The position numbers were made by a program, and so were the translations under genes. Of a DNA stretch of 64,000 bases, positions 1 through 11,878 are shown in pieces (position 1 is the first letter of the stretch; every line of letters starts with the position of its first letter). Source of the stretch: Homalodisca vitripennis. Taxonomy: Eukaryota; Arthropoda; Insecta; Hemiptera; Cicadellidae. The stretch spans positions 1-64,000 of the forward strand of contig NW_025777420.1 in assembly GCF_021130785.1 (NCBI RefSeq). The letters run 5' to 3'. The notes under the pieces were generated by a model, which saw nothing but the letters and a program-made list of their open reading frames with translations, made no database searches and had not been told where the DNA came from.

Positions 1-3000
1 AAACGCGAAATTAATTTTACCTTTCGTACATACCATAAACTTTCCCAGTAATTCACCTATACTATGTACTGTTTTTCCATCATTAAGAAATGTTACACTG
101 GAGATTTTGTGCAATGAATAATCTTTAAACATGGGAAGTCAAATTTTAATATAATAATTGTTTGTGTAATATGGCCTGTAATAATTTTGGGAGAAGTTTA
201 AAAGTGCACTGTTTTTGTATACTACGTAAATTAGGTACGTAAAAGCAACAATCTGAAAAATCCAAGTTGTTTTGTAAATAGAAAAATTAGCAATACCGTA
301 AACGGTTATATCGATAAAGATTTCAGGCTAATATGTCCCACAGTAATATATTGACACATACACACATAATCTGATAAAGGAACACATCTTTAATATAGGG
401 TGTTATTCAAATGTTTACATGGTAAGTACTCATATTAGTATATAATCCAATAACATGTATTTCATCTTTAAAACTTTTCTTACTACAAATGACTAATTAA
501 AAACATTATTACAGTAGAAACTATACCTTTTTTCAGATCAGAAATGATTGTATACAGCTTGCAACTATATGTTTTGGGTACAAAGAGGATGAAATAAAGT
601 ACAAAACACAAATTAGCAGTTCTATACAAAACGTACCTTAGAATGTTTCAACTATAATATAAACCGAAGAAACAAAAATCTGTATAATATTGTTAATTTT
701 TCTGGTACTATATGATGTGATTAAATATTCGTTAAAACTAAGACCTAAAACTGTTTTTAGGTAACAAGTGATATTGAGATCATAAACTGTAATGAAAGTA
801 CCTCATCCATGTAAGTCCTGGTCCTGGTCCTGGCCATCAAATACTGTTCCTGGCTCTACTTCCGCGACTAGGTGTGAGTTGGACGAAGATTAAACACGGT
901 GCGTCATTTCACTTTCAACTTATTAACTAAAATATAAAATTTATATACCTACGTTGTTTCTATGGATATTAAATAATATGTTATGTATCCTTTTGCACGT
1001 TTCTCATCTGATTTTTCTTCTCTTTTGCGACATCACGACTGCTACTAACATTTAAACCTTTTCTTGTTACACAAACACATGCATTCTAAGAAGACAAACG
1101 TTTGAATAAAACACAATAACATAAGTTATAATAGCCTATGTTTTTTTCCTGCCCTCAAGTTATGTGCTAAATTTATATTTATACATTTTTATCTAGCGAT
1201 ATTATTCGACATGAAATTTCATACTCTTGCTAATAATTAGTCTACATTAAACGTGCTTCAAAATTTATAAACAAATTATATAACTAATCACATACAAAAA
1301 TGTATCACTAACCATAGAAAAATGTATGCTTGTTGTTTAAATGCGAACTTTTTAGAAGATTTTTAGGATGAATATACCTAAAGACATCGGAGGGCTTATT
1401 ACTTACTTATTATGTCAGAGGTCTCAGGTAACAAAGGCACATTGTGAGAGAATGTACATAGCTTTTAATATCAAATACTTGCAATGAATTTCCTTATAAA
1501 GGCTTCAAAGCTTGAAAACCTATAAATGAGTATAATGATTTAATGTTAAATTAGGGCAACACAGTTAAGGTATTATATCCTGTAGGATTGTTAGCGCAAA
1601 ACATTAACTATTAATTATGCAGATTAAAGTTTATTAATACATTTTACATCATTCAATGAAACTCTTAGAGGATCCTTTGTTTTTTATTTCCAACAAATAA
1701 AGGAAACAGGCAGATTATTTAGTATACACAAGATCCGTGCACACGAACCACAGATGGTGGACTGAGTATACGGGCGAGTAACCCAACTGTTGATTTACAA
1801 AATATTATATTTTTATTTTATGAGTAATTTCATATAATAGTCAATTACAAAATATCCTTATTGCCTAAACCATTGAAAAGGAGTATATGGTTATCGAAAA
1901 ACTATTTCATGATTTTAATTCCGTCGTTTGTATAAAACAAATTCTAATAACTTTAATTTAAGTACATTTAGGAAAATATAAGTATATGTAGGTAAAACTT
2001 GTCTTTTCTTGGCATAAGTTTTATGTGTTTTGTACATTTACTGCTGACTACTATCTTTACTTGTTATATAAAATTTTAAACAATAAATATAACAAATTTA
2101 AATAAATTTTAAATTTATAAGCAGCTAATGTTATTTTGGGCTTTGTGTGCAAGAAATTTAAGAGATATTTCTGGTACTAAATTCCATTGAACAACTTTTT
2201 ATTAACTACCGAGTTGTAGTATTAAATTTAAGTAATTAAAAGTGTAAATAATCATAATTTTTTTTATAGAAACCTACCAAACATGTTCTTTTAAGTTTAT
2301 TTATATAATATAAACGTGGGTTACAATTTTAAAATACAAAATTATGGTTTGAAATATATTATAATTTTTATTCGGAATTTTTGTCAAGCCAAACAACTAC
2401 AGCCATCACAAAAATATAAAAACTATCGAATTCATTTTTAATTCCTTTTATTCTTAATGCAAAGGAATTACGGAGCTCAAGTGTGGTGTTGGCCTGCGAA
2501 ACAGAATGAAGTATCCCCTAGAATTTAATTTAGAAAAATAAAGTATATCTGGAAAAAATTTTTTACTCTAAGTACTCTATCCCTAAATTGTTCATGGATC
2601 CCCATGAAAAGATTTCACGTTAGTCTAAGCGTACATACATGCACATGGTCGTGCTTTTTCGGTCGTTCGATTGCTTAGTAAGCTAATTTGTAATTTTTAG
2701 TTTTTATGTTGTGTAGTATTTATAGTTTTCAAAAGGTTGACACGCTAATATATTTCTTTACTTAAAACTTAAAATTTAACTTGTGGAATTTGCATTGGTC
2801 TCTTAATCCAATATTTATAACAAAAGCCTGATATTATATTTTTCCTTTAAATGTATATTCAATATTGTAAACTATAATTAAAACTATGGAAATATTATTT
2901 AATACAACATATTTTTAAATACATACATACGTACAATAATACATTAACATAAGGTATTTTAGATAACTAACGAACTATTATCTTCATAAATCCCCTCACA

Positions 3001-3954
3001 AAAACCAAAATTGGAATGAACCGCCTTCCCTACAAGGAAGGGTATTTAAAGCAGATGTTACAATCTTGATTGTGTGTCCTATTAACTATTTTTTAGTGTT
3101 TTGCATGGTTATTTTTTACTATGTAACATGCATGAGCCAATTTAAAGCATGGCTAAAGGATACAATTTAAGAGTATGTAGCATCTTGCACCTGAATGAGT
3201 TAATATATTCATGTCGTTAAAATGGTTCCATAAAAAGGGAATGTTAATGAAATACCTATAAAATTTTATTTAGCGTAGAAGAAGGGGCATAATTTATAAT
3301 ACATTGATACATTTGTGTATACGGAAATATAAATACTTCTAAGATAAACCATCGTTTATTGCCTTGGCCTGTCAAAAAGGAATTCATTTAGAAGCCTATA
3401 CGTGTTTTTTATAAGTCATAAGATGGCAGTTTTACATTGTATAGCACATAAACCTGCTTTTTCGATTGAAGGGATATAGGAATTTCTCTTAAGACAGAAA
3501 ACACACTGCACTTTCTGTGGCGGTGTATAAAGGGTTACAAATTATAATTTTCCACAAATCATATTAACAGTTGCTATACACACATAAGCCCAACTGTCCT
3601 ACGGTAAATAAATGTATAATTAGCGTCAGGTAAGCGTAAACAAAACCTAATAATATTGCTAAATTCAGTTAGTTGTCTGAAGGTGATATAGCTGCTGTTC
3701 TTAGTGTCCAACGGTTAGTTGTAATTGTGTCAAACTAATAGAAATAATTCTTTAACAAATATATTGTTATTTTTATGTTTTTGGTTATTTTTAATCCTTC
3801 TTTTAATCTAAATTCTAACGAAATGACAAATATCACAATACAAATGTCATACACACGAGACCAAATCCAAAAGTGATGGTCGTAACACGAGTAATTACAA
3901 TAGCAATCTATAATGGCTTTTATCATGTTTAAAGTGAAATATGCATGTGAAAGC
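1..3954. other. Gene-free AT-rich flank
   Basis: I see no credible coding region here. Frames are short, AT-rich and carry no recognisable motif. A stretch near 780-1100 with a CCTGGT-rich segment followed by a TTGTTTCTATGGATATTAAA-like segment resembles pieces at about 6.23-6.50, 10.75-11.02, 49.31-49.48 and 53.76-53.93 kb, so it belongs to the dispersed repeat family that fills the flanks. Confidence 0.6.
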
Positions 3955-4611
3955 AAGAGCCTCAGTTACCCAAGTATCTGGGTATAAACTTAAACACCTT
4001 TAAGGCTAAATATAACTCGTCACTTTCCTAACAATTATTTTGACTGTTTCCCATCTGATTTTGCAGTAGATTGGCTTTCCTGTCACTGTGTTATGAAAAT
4101 GATATCCCGATAAACAATTTGGTGATGTTTTATACCATCTAGAACCTGACCTTATTTTAAATATATCATTTTTTTACTTTATTCGGAGTAAACTTATTAT
4201 TAATAGTCTAAGTTAAACATTTAAACTTGAAAATGGAATCTAAGAAGTTGTTTCTAAAAACTGTATAATTTTAATCGGTAATTTCTATTCTCTTGTAAAT
4301 TTGATGATAGCTCTGGTTGTAATCTCATCAACTAATTGAATAAATTAAAAGTTATAGACCATAGTTCTCCTGAAATCTGTGCAACACCGTTTTTTAGAAA
4401 ATCATTGAGTTTAAACAAATTACCGCAATACTTTATGAATTTTTAATCCTAAATGAGCAAAAATTTACTATTTTCAAATTATTTTCAATATTTACACAAC
4501 TATAAAATGTCTGAAAGATGTGTCTCAGACACATTTAACTTAATAATTCTCTTGGTAATCTTTTCACTTTTTATAAAATATGTGAGAATGGATCTCAAAA
4601 CATTTGGAGTC

Positions 4612-4941
4612 AAGTCAAGTCGCTGTGACTGTTGGTGGGGGGGGGGGTGGATCCCCCACATCTTTCAAGGCCTCTGCCGGTTAGGCTTTTTGCCTTGTGG
4701 CTCGAGGGTCATAGCCCTAGTAGCTTTCGCCTACCTGTCAGTGGGGTGAAATGTCGTGGTGCAGTCGAAGTTGTAGTCGATGTCATCAGTCATCCATAGG
4801 GAAGACGCAGTTGGGGGACCTCCTGGGCGCGAAGGTCACGGATGTGAATCCCACGGTGAGGACTCTGCAGCTTCCTCAAGGCTCGATGTCAGGCCTTCTA
4901 CGAAGCTCCTGATGGTAGGGACGTTGGACGAAACTTGACTT
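4612..4941 (-). mobile_element. 5'-truncated jockey-type LINE 3' end (minus strand)
   Basis: A GC-rich insert in AT-rich repeat DNA, reverse-complementary to most of 9000-9330. That piece encodes the end of a jockey-type reverse transcriptase ORF plus 3' UTR. The flanks carry a direct repeat, AACATTTGG on the left and again after the right end, consistent with a 9-bp target duplication. The insert starts with AGTCAAGTCAAGT and ends with its reverse complement ACTTGACTTGACT, so the LINE's short terminal repeats appear inverted at both ends. A run of nine or more G lies near 4638. Confidence 0.65.
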
Positions 4942-5371
4942 GACTGAACATTTGGAGGTGTTCAACAAGATAGTTGTAAACTCATCCTTTCTGTACACTT
5001 AGAGTACAAAAGGGATTTAAAAACTATAAATCACAAGTTCTTAAAACAAGTTATATAACAAGAAAAGCAAACTCAGTCAACAACTAGTTGATTAAATTAA
5101 AATAAATAGACTATAATCACCTCAAATCTGTGCAAAAACTTTTACAGAAATCATTGAGTTTAAACAAATTATTGCAATATGTTCTGAATTTTAATCCTAA
5201 ATGAGCTAACGTTTACTAATTTAAAAGTATTATCAATACTTACACTACTATTAAATGCCTGAAAAATTTCTCTCAGACACATTTAAGTAAAAGGTACTCT
5301 TTGTCATCTTTACACTTTTTATCAAATATATGAGAATGGATCTTAAAACATTTGGCAATTTTTATAGAAGA

Positions 5372-5884
5372 TACTTTGTTTGAAGGTTATTTTTGATCTC
5401 TTCTTCATGTAAAGAACTAACCTAATACATAATTACAAACTAGGTTAAAATAAACAAATCTTACTAAAGCGTTGTGGCACGCCTAGGTCAGGAATCACAA
5501 CCTAAATGTTGTTTGTCAACTTCACTAACACTAAAGACATGCACTTAATACAAAACTATACAAAACACTAATCATTAACTAAACTACGGAATATAGGTCA
5601 CATAGGTCTTCAATCGTCTACTAACCACCTACGACTGTCTTAGTTTTGTATTAAGTGCATGTCTTTAGTGTTAGTGAAGTTGACAAACAACATTTAGGTT
5701 GTGATTCCTGACCTAGGCGTGCCACAACGCTTTAGTAAGATTTGTTTATTTTAACCTAGTTTGTAATTATGTATTAGGTTAGTTCTTTACATGAAGAAGA
5801 GATCAGAATTGCAGATCTCGAAACGTAGTGTTACTGTTTTCTTGTTTCACTGAACGATGGCAAATGTCCGGAAAAATCCTGTTT
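5372..5884. mobile_element. Fold-back element with a 162-bp inverted repeat
   Basis: Arms 5395-5556 and 5643-5804 are each 162 bp and identical when one is reverse-complemented, as far as I can read. An 86-bp spacer separates them. The insert is bounded by direct repeats of TATAGAAGATA, giving a target duplication of about 11 bp inside dispersed repeat family 1. The right side continues with GCAGATCTCGAAACG and a TTTCACTGAACGATGGCAAA segment, which recalls the terminal repeats of arthropod Penelope-like retroelements (from memory of the family). No protein is encoded. Confidence 0.7.
5395..5804. repeat. 162-bp inverted repeat arms
   Basis: The left arm begins GATCTCTTCTTCATG and the right arm ends with its complement. 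I found no mismatch. A diverged single-arm relative is at about 54350-54540. Confidence 0.85.
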
Positions 5885-7221
5885 CCTATAGAAGATAGGT
5901 TGTAAATTAATTCTTGTAAATTAATTCTTTCTGTACATTTAGAGTTCTGAAGGAATATAAAAACCATAGATCACAAGTTCTTTCAGTTCGGCCACAAAAC
6001 ATACGAAAGTTACTTGCTAGACAAGTTTAAAACAAGAAAATAAACTTATTGTAAAATTCATTAAAAATTATTTTCCTTTTAACTGGAAACTCGTTATGAT
6101 TCCATTGGAACTGGTTCACTGTTTTTGTTGTGATTAATTATTGTTAAATCTAGGATGTAAACTTACTTTCATTAAGAAGAATAATCAAAGAAAAACCTTT
6201 GTAAGAAAAAAAGTAACTTATCTATAAGTCCTTGTCTCGATCCTAGTCTTTGCCAGCATACTCCTGGTGTAGATGTTCCTCACTCTACCTGTTGAACAAT
6301 TTAGAACATTAAACGGAACAATTAAAAAGGGTTGGTCCTTATAAAGCTCTTGGCCATTGCACTGGTCGTGCTTCTCCAACCTAACATAGCGTCAGTGCAA
6401 CGAATTTTGTAAATAACAGTATTGAATTTTATAAAAATCTTGGTAATACATGTTTTTTCTTGTTTCTATGGACATTTAAAAGATATAATTATGTCTACTG
6501 TTGTATGTTTCAACTGTTTTCTTTTTTATATTTTTTCACTTCACTTGCTTGTTTACTATTAACAGGCAAATCTCAGAGGGAGAGGGATCTTAGTGACTGA
6601 TTTTTTTTTTAAAGGCCAGGAAATTCCATAGCTGTAATGTTCCCAGTGGCTGTAATCTCTTAGAGGGAGGAAGCTCTTAAAGTTGAAAGCTCTCAGATCT
6701 TTCATTCTGATAAATTCTTTCTTCTGCACACAAATATTCGAATAAAACAATTTTATATAAATATTTCCAGTTGTATAGTTATGTTGGTAATAGATTATAA
6801 CTTAGACACACTTGACATAAATCTGTACCTTTATGGCTGTTTACGCTACTGATATCTAAACACGTAAGTAGATTTTGTAGTTTTTTCCTTTTACCTAACT
6901 AACAAATATTCAATAGCAGTGTGCATTTTAAAATGTTAATAAACAACTATTACATACCATACTAAACAAATGTCTGACTAATATAATTATATACACGCTT
7001 GGTTCGGGATATTAAACGTGTATTTATGACGAACAACTCGTATATTAGATTGCTTTTAACGCTGCAGTGGAACGAGTGCGCATGCGCCAACCAACAATGA
7101 CCAACAGCTGTGTAGTTTGAGACTTCCTCTTCAGAATGCAGTTAGTCTCGTTTCTGTAAACAACATCGTTGTGTCATAACCTTCATTTATGTAAGTGTTG
7201 TTATTTTGTTTTGCCGGAAAA

Positions 7222-8283
7222 ATGGTTAGCGTAATAATAGAGCAACGAATTGTTATTAAATTTCATGTTAAACTTGAAAAACCGCTACCGAAACCTATAA
7301 TTTAGTAAAATAAGTGTATGTCAGTGAATGTTTATCGCAGACTCGTGTTTTTGAATGGTTTAAGCGTTTTCAAGATGTTTGACAAGACGTGGAAGATGAT
7401 TCGCGGCCAGGTCGTCCTTCAACATCAAAAACGGAAGACAATGTCGAAAAAGTTGCTAATTTTATTCGGTCTGACCGACGATTAAGCATTCGTGCAGTTG
7501 CTGAATCTGTAGGCATTGATAAAGAATGTGTACGGCAAATTTTACATGACAATTTGAACATACGAAAAGTGTGTGCAAAAATTGTACCAAAAATTCTTAC
7601 GATTGATCAACAAGCAGCTCGTAAAAATGTTTGTACTGACACCTTGAATGCCATTGAAAATTACCCATATTTATTGGAAAGAATAATAACATGTGATGAA
7701 TCGTGGTTTTTTACTTGTGGTCCGGAAACGAAGCACCAATCCATGCATTGGAAGACCTCAACTTCACCGAGAGCCAAAAAAGCAAGAATGAGCAATTCAA
7801 AATTTAAAGCAATGATGATTGTTTTTTTCGACATTCGTGGGATTGTGTACCTTCACTGGGTTCCTGAAGTTCAAACAATTAATCAACATTACTATCTTGA
7901 GGTACTTAATAAACTACGTGAAAGAGTAAAAAAAACGACCCGAAATGTGGAAGGGAAAATCATGGATTTTGCACCAAGACAATGCACCAGCTCATTCCGC
8001 GTTATCTGTCAAGCGGTTCCTGACCAAGTACAGCATCCCAGTGTTAGTACATCCACTTTACTCGCCAGACCTAGCACTATGCGACTTTTATCTTTTCCCT
8101 AAGGCGAAATCTGCATTGAAAGGTACGAGATTTGAATCCGTATAAGCTGTTCAAGAAAAAGCGGCAAGACTCCTGAAAGAGTTGACAGAAGATGACTTTC
8201 AGCATTGTTTCCAACAATGGAAAATTCGCATGGAGCGTTGCAGGGATAGAGAAGGGGTGTATATTGAAGGTGATAATAAGTAA
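7222..8283 (+). pseudogene. Mariner (DD34D) transposase, SETMAR-like, inactivated
   Basis: The frames together cover a full mariner transposase. They include an N-terminal HTH region with FEWFKRFQD, then DDSRPGRPSTS, IITCDESWFF with the first catalytic Asp, HQDNAPAHS with the second, and YSPDLALCDFYLFP with the third. By my count 34 residues separate the second and third Asp, which fits the D34D signature of mariner. It is broken by an early TAG near 7303, a TGA near 7381, a frameshift near 7960 and a TAA near 8142. The 3' end is GEGVYIEGDNK-like and stops at 8283. Terminal inverted repeats were not clearly resolved. Confidence 0.92.
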
Positions 8284-8917
8284 TTATGTTTAAAATGAAA
8301 ATAAATTTTTTTACAATATCAGTCCCGTTATTTAATAGCCATAACTCGTATGTACATTAGGGACTAAACAATTAGGAAATTAAAAGAACCATTTGAGATA
8401 TGATGATAGTAGCTAAACAATACCTATCATGTAGTAATAATATAAACCCGTAAATATATTTAACAAGACTATAACGTTCTTATTCCATTGTGTTCCATAC
8501 GTGTTTTTAGATAAACAAAAAGAACTCAACCATTCCGAAAAAGGACGAAGAATGATACCAAATTCTTGAGGACATACAAGAGACTGGAAACATACTTTAA
8601 CCATCTTTCACACTACCATGGTTTTGTTAAAAGCTGTCACTGGTCGATAAAAAATTACCGGAGTGAAAATGTTTAAACGAACACCAAAGACAAATACAAA
8701 TCCCAGGCCGGCAGCACTCTATGTAATCTAGCATCTTTATCGATTTTTTTGCAGAAAACAGTTTCAACTCTAAAGCGTTTAAAATATACTGTTATTAAAC
8801 AATTATATTACAAAATATTCACAGAGTATCTATAAAATTACTGCCAAACAAATTATAAAATGTGAAAGTCTTGTTATACTGAACATGTAAAGAAATAATT
8901 CCTATTTCACATTATAT
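8284..8917. other. Gene-free stretch
   Basis: AT-rich DNA after the mariner, including its probable 3' end (about 8284-8340, with a TATCAGTCCCGTTATTTAAT segment). No coding region is supported. It ends at a short (AT)n tract at about 8914-8934. Confidence 0.5.
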
Positions 8918-8935
8918 ATATATATATATATATAT

Positions 8936-9336
8936 TCACGCTGTCCAGAGCGTGTGTCTCCGGCGAGCCACTGGGTCGCCCTGGTTCGTGAGGAACTCCG
9001 TAGTCAGGGCTTCGTCCAACGTCCCTACCATCAGGAGCTTCGTAGAAGGCCTGACATCGAGCCTTGAGGAAGCTGCAGAGTCCTCACCGTGGGATCACAT
9101 CCGTGAGCTTCGCGCCCAGGAGGTCTCCCAACTGCGTCTTCCCATGGATGACAGATGACATCGACTACAACTTCGACTGCACCACGACACTTCACCCCAC
9201 TGACAGGTAGCGAAAGCTACTAGGGCTTTGACCCTCGAGACACAAGGCAAAAGCCTAACCGGCAGAGGCCTTGAAAGGTGTGGGTGATCCACCCCCCCAC
9301 AGTCACAGCGACGTGACTTGACTTGACATTTGGAGG
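8936..9336 (+). mobile_element. 5'-truncated jockey-type LINE, C-terminus of ORF2 plus 3' UTR
   Basis: The first 222 bp encode CLRRATGSPWFVRNSVVR, then VPTIRSFVEGL, ending LRLPMDDR and a stop at 9156-9158. This matches the usual end of jockey-clade reverse transcriptases, with a 'C.R.atGaPWyVRN' motif before a 'vPtir' helix (family knowledge). A GC-rich 3' UTR follows and ends in ACGTGACTTGACTTGAC rather than poly(A). The 5' end abuts an (AT)n tract. The same UTR in reverse orientation is at 4612-4941. Confidence 0.75.
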
Positions 9337-11160
9337 TTTTTGTAAAACATAGTTGTAAACTGATTCTTTCTGTACACTTAAGAGTACTGAAGGGATGTAA
9401 AACCACATATTAAAAGTTATTTCAGTTCATCCACAAAACATATGAAAGTTGTTTTGTTGGTCAAGATAAAACAAGAAAATAAACTTATTGTGAAATTCAT
9501 TAAACATTATAATCCTTTCAGCTGCAAATGCATTATAATTTTACTGAAACTTTTTCACTGCTTTTGAAATATTTCTCTCAGACACATTTAAGTAAATAAT
9601 TCTTTTGGTAATCTTTACACATTTTATAAAATATTAGAGTATGGATCTTAAACACAATTGGAGGTTCAGAAGAAGATAGTTGTAAACTGATTCTTTCTGC
9701 ACACTTCGAGTGATGAAGGGATTTAAAAACCATAGATCACAAATTCTTTCAGTTCGTCCACAAAACATACGAAAGTAAGATGTAATCAGGTAATAAAATT
9801 ATTGTAAAATTCAATTAAAACTGTAATCCTTTTAACTGCAAACCCGTTATAATTAAATTGGAACTGTTTCACTTTTTTGCTAGATGCGCTTTTTAGAAAG
9901 ATGTAAATTACTTTCATTAAGAAGAATAAACATAGAAAAAAAAATTATGGTTGCCTGTAAAGTCGGTTCTACGGGCGAAGATTTTACGTGACAACGTCTT
10001 TTTCTCGGTAGAATATTTATTGATATTAATATTATTAAATTGCACAATAGGAACAAGGAATTGAATGAAAATAAGAATTGCACAAATTTTAACTATAGAA
10101 ATATATTTTGTTTACTAAAACATTGTACATAATTTGAAATTAATTAAAATTTGTTATTGTAAATGGTAAAGTTGAATAAAACATTTACTAAAATTGGAAT
10201 TTGAAATTCTTGCTAAACACAGTTAAATTCTAACTCCGCGCGTGGTGATTGGTCGGTTTAGTTCGTTTGTTTGGTCGCACTGTTATGACAGGTTAGAGGT
10301 TATAATTTGTTATTTTAAATGTTTGACTAGCAATACGCGCTGTTTCTTCTCAATCGACTGAATTACGATTGATTGCAGAGTGATTTAAACTAATAATTTA
10401 CTTAACACTATCAACATTTGTCAATAGTATGACATAACCTATAAACTCAGTTTCTCAACTTTTGTGTCAATCTAACAATTAATCAATCAATCATAGTTTA
10501 CGATAATGAAATATCAGTGTACAATTATTTACCTTTATTGTTGTAGTTGTTGTAAATGACGAATCTAAGCACTCCACATTTTCACGAATAAACATAGTTA
10601 TCTGCTTTATCCCGTGCGGATCCCGTGCGGCGCGGACCCACTGGACGGGCATCGTAACGTTACCGGGCGTTACACTTTTTCATGAGTGACTCCGAGCCGC
10701 AACCTAATTTAAGACGTTGTCACGTCAAAAACTTTTAAAGAAGAAAAGTAACTCATCTATAAGTCCCTGTCTCGATCCTTATCTTCGCCAGCTTACTCAG
10801 GATGTATATTTTCCACGTCCTGCGTGTTGAACGATTTAGAACGTTAAATGGAACAATTAAAAAGGTCCTGGCTTTTTTCGAGCTCTTGGCCATTGCACTT
10901 GTTCCTGGTCGTGCTTTCCAACATAATGTGGCATGAGTTCAACGAATTTTTTAAATAACAGTATTGAATTTATCAAAATCTTGGTAATGCATGGATATGG
11001 ATATTTAAAAGATATAAGATGTCCACTGTTGTGTGTTTCATCTGTTTCTTTTTTATACTTTCCCCTTCACTTGCTTGTTTACGTCATGACACTATTAACA
11101 GGAAATAGTTTTTTGTTATCAAGTTACCTGAACACATACATACTATAGAGACAAACATGT
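9337..11160 (+). repeat. Dispersed repeat family 1, copy 2
   Basis: Same orientation and order of blocks as 4942-6780: a GTACACTTAGAG-like block, an AAACATACGAAAGT block, a CATTAAGAAGAATAA block, a CCTGTCTCGATCCT block, and then TTGGTAATGCATGG. A 790-bp insertion (9944-10735) splits it at a point that is empty in copy 1 near 6190. No gene is supported. Confidence 0.6.
9944..10735 (+). mobile_element. Non-autonomous DNA element, about 790 bp
   Basis: The boundaries come from comparison with the empty site in repeat copy 1 (about 6190). The ends share ACGTGACAACGTCTT in inverted orientation, about 50 bp in from the left end and near the right end. The first 375 bp recur reverse-complemented at 49545-49922. 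A GC-rich patch lies at 10610-10700. It encodes no protein. The superfamily is undetermined. Confidence 0.55.
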
Positions 11161-11491
11161 TTTGTAACTCATCTTACATTAATGTCAATGTGATAAATTT
11201 TATTAATTTCTTAATTCATAATTTAGATCCAATATCCAGGCACAATACTCGATATGTCACGTCATTGCTAAATCATATATTTTCATAACCAGTCTGCAAT
11301 GTTCAAACCTCTGTCCTAACACTAGTAAGGTTGTCGTACTGGTTTAATTACCTTTCTATACTCATCGTATAGTTGACTGACATTGGTTACTCTCCTGGAC
11401 TTTAACTAATTATTATTCTACATTAATATAAGTATCATGGTAGAGACATTTAATATTTCTGTATCATATACCTTGATATTCCTTTATATAA

Positions 11492-11496
<5 letters not shown>

Positions 11497-11531
<35 letters not shown>
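11497..11531. repeat. (TA)n tract, left target of copy A
   Basis: An uninterrupted TA dinucleotide run ending directly at the AG terminus of copy A. Confidence 0.9.
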
Positions 11532-11533
<2 letters not shown>

Positions 11534-11803
11534 TAGATATGAATGTAAGGGTTCTAGACCACTTTTGGGACAGACAGAAAATCAAGGGAAAATACTGTTT
11601 AAAAGGACAATAAACGAATCTGTAAAATCAAACAGTAAGGGGTTCTAGACCACTTTTGGGACAGACAGAAAATCAATGTAAAATACTGTCCATTGAACCA
11701 TAAACAAATCTATAAATCATGAACTAAAAATTAACCGAATCTATAGCTGTTTTACTGTTCATTGTAGGCTTCTAATTTCTTAAGCTGTTTTAATGAAAAA
11801 ATC
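11532..11803 (+). repeat. Left inverted terminal repeat, copy A
   Basis: Reverse-complementary to about 25203-25546. It contains two tandem versions of a unit of about 90 bp with CCACTTTTGGGACAGACAG (near 11555 and 11647). The right end has the same duplication plus a further ATTCGTGGTTTCCTGTTAG duplication, while copy B has one unit. The match stops near a GAAAAAATCCAGAAATCT segment, after which copy A jumps to the remnant of the VLTF3-like gene's last codons (about 11835-11860). Confidence 0.85.
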
Positions 11804-11878
11804 CAGAAATCTCAATGAAAAATCTATAAACGGAAATAATGAAATTTGCTAACATTCGCTCAACAGAAATCTAGAATT

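Larger units (their letters stand above)
3955..6780 (+). repeat. Dispersed repeat family 1, copy 1 (with nested insertions)
   Basis: This stretch matches 60478-61140 in the same orientation, starting near a TATCTGGGTATAAACT segment and running through GATTTTGCAGTAGA. Further on it matches 9337-11160, including a TTCTTTCTGTACACTTAGAG block and a CATTAAGAAGAATAA block. It is interrupted at 4612-4941 by a LINE fragment and at about 5372-5884 by a fold-back element. An older partial copy of the same unit follows at about 5095-5370. No coding capacity is visible. It could be the non-coding part of a DNA transposon, because the copy at 60.5 kb runs straight into a short acidic reading frame. Confidence 0.6.
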
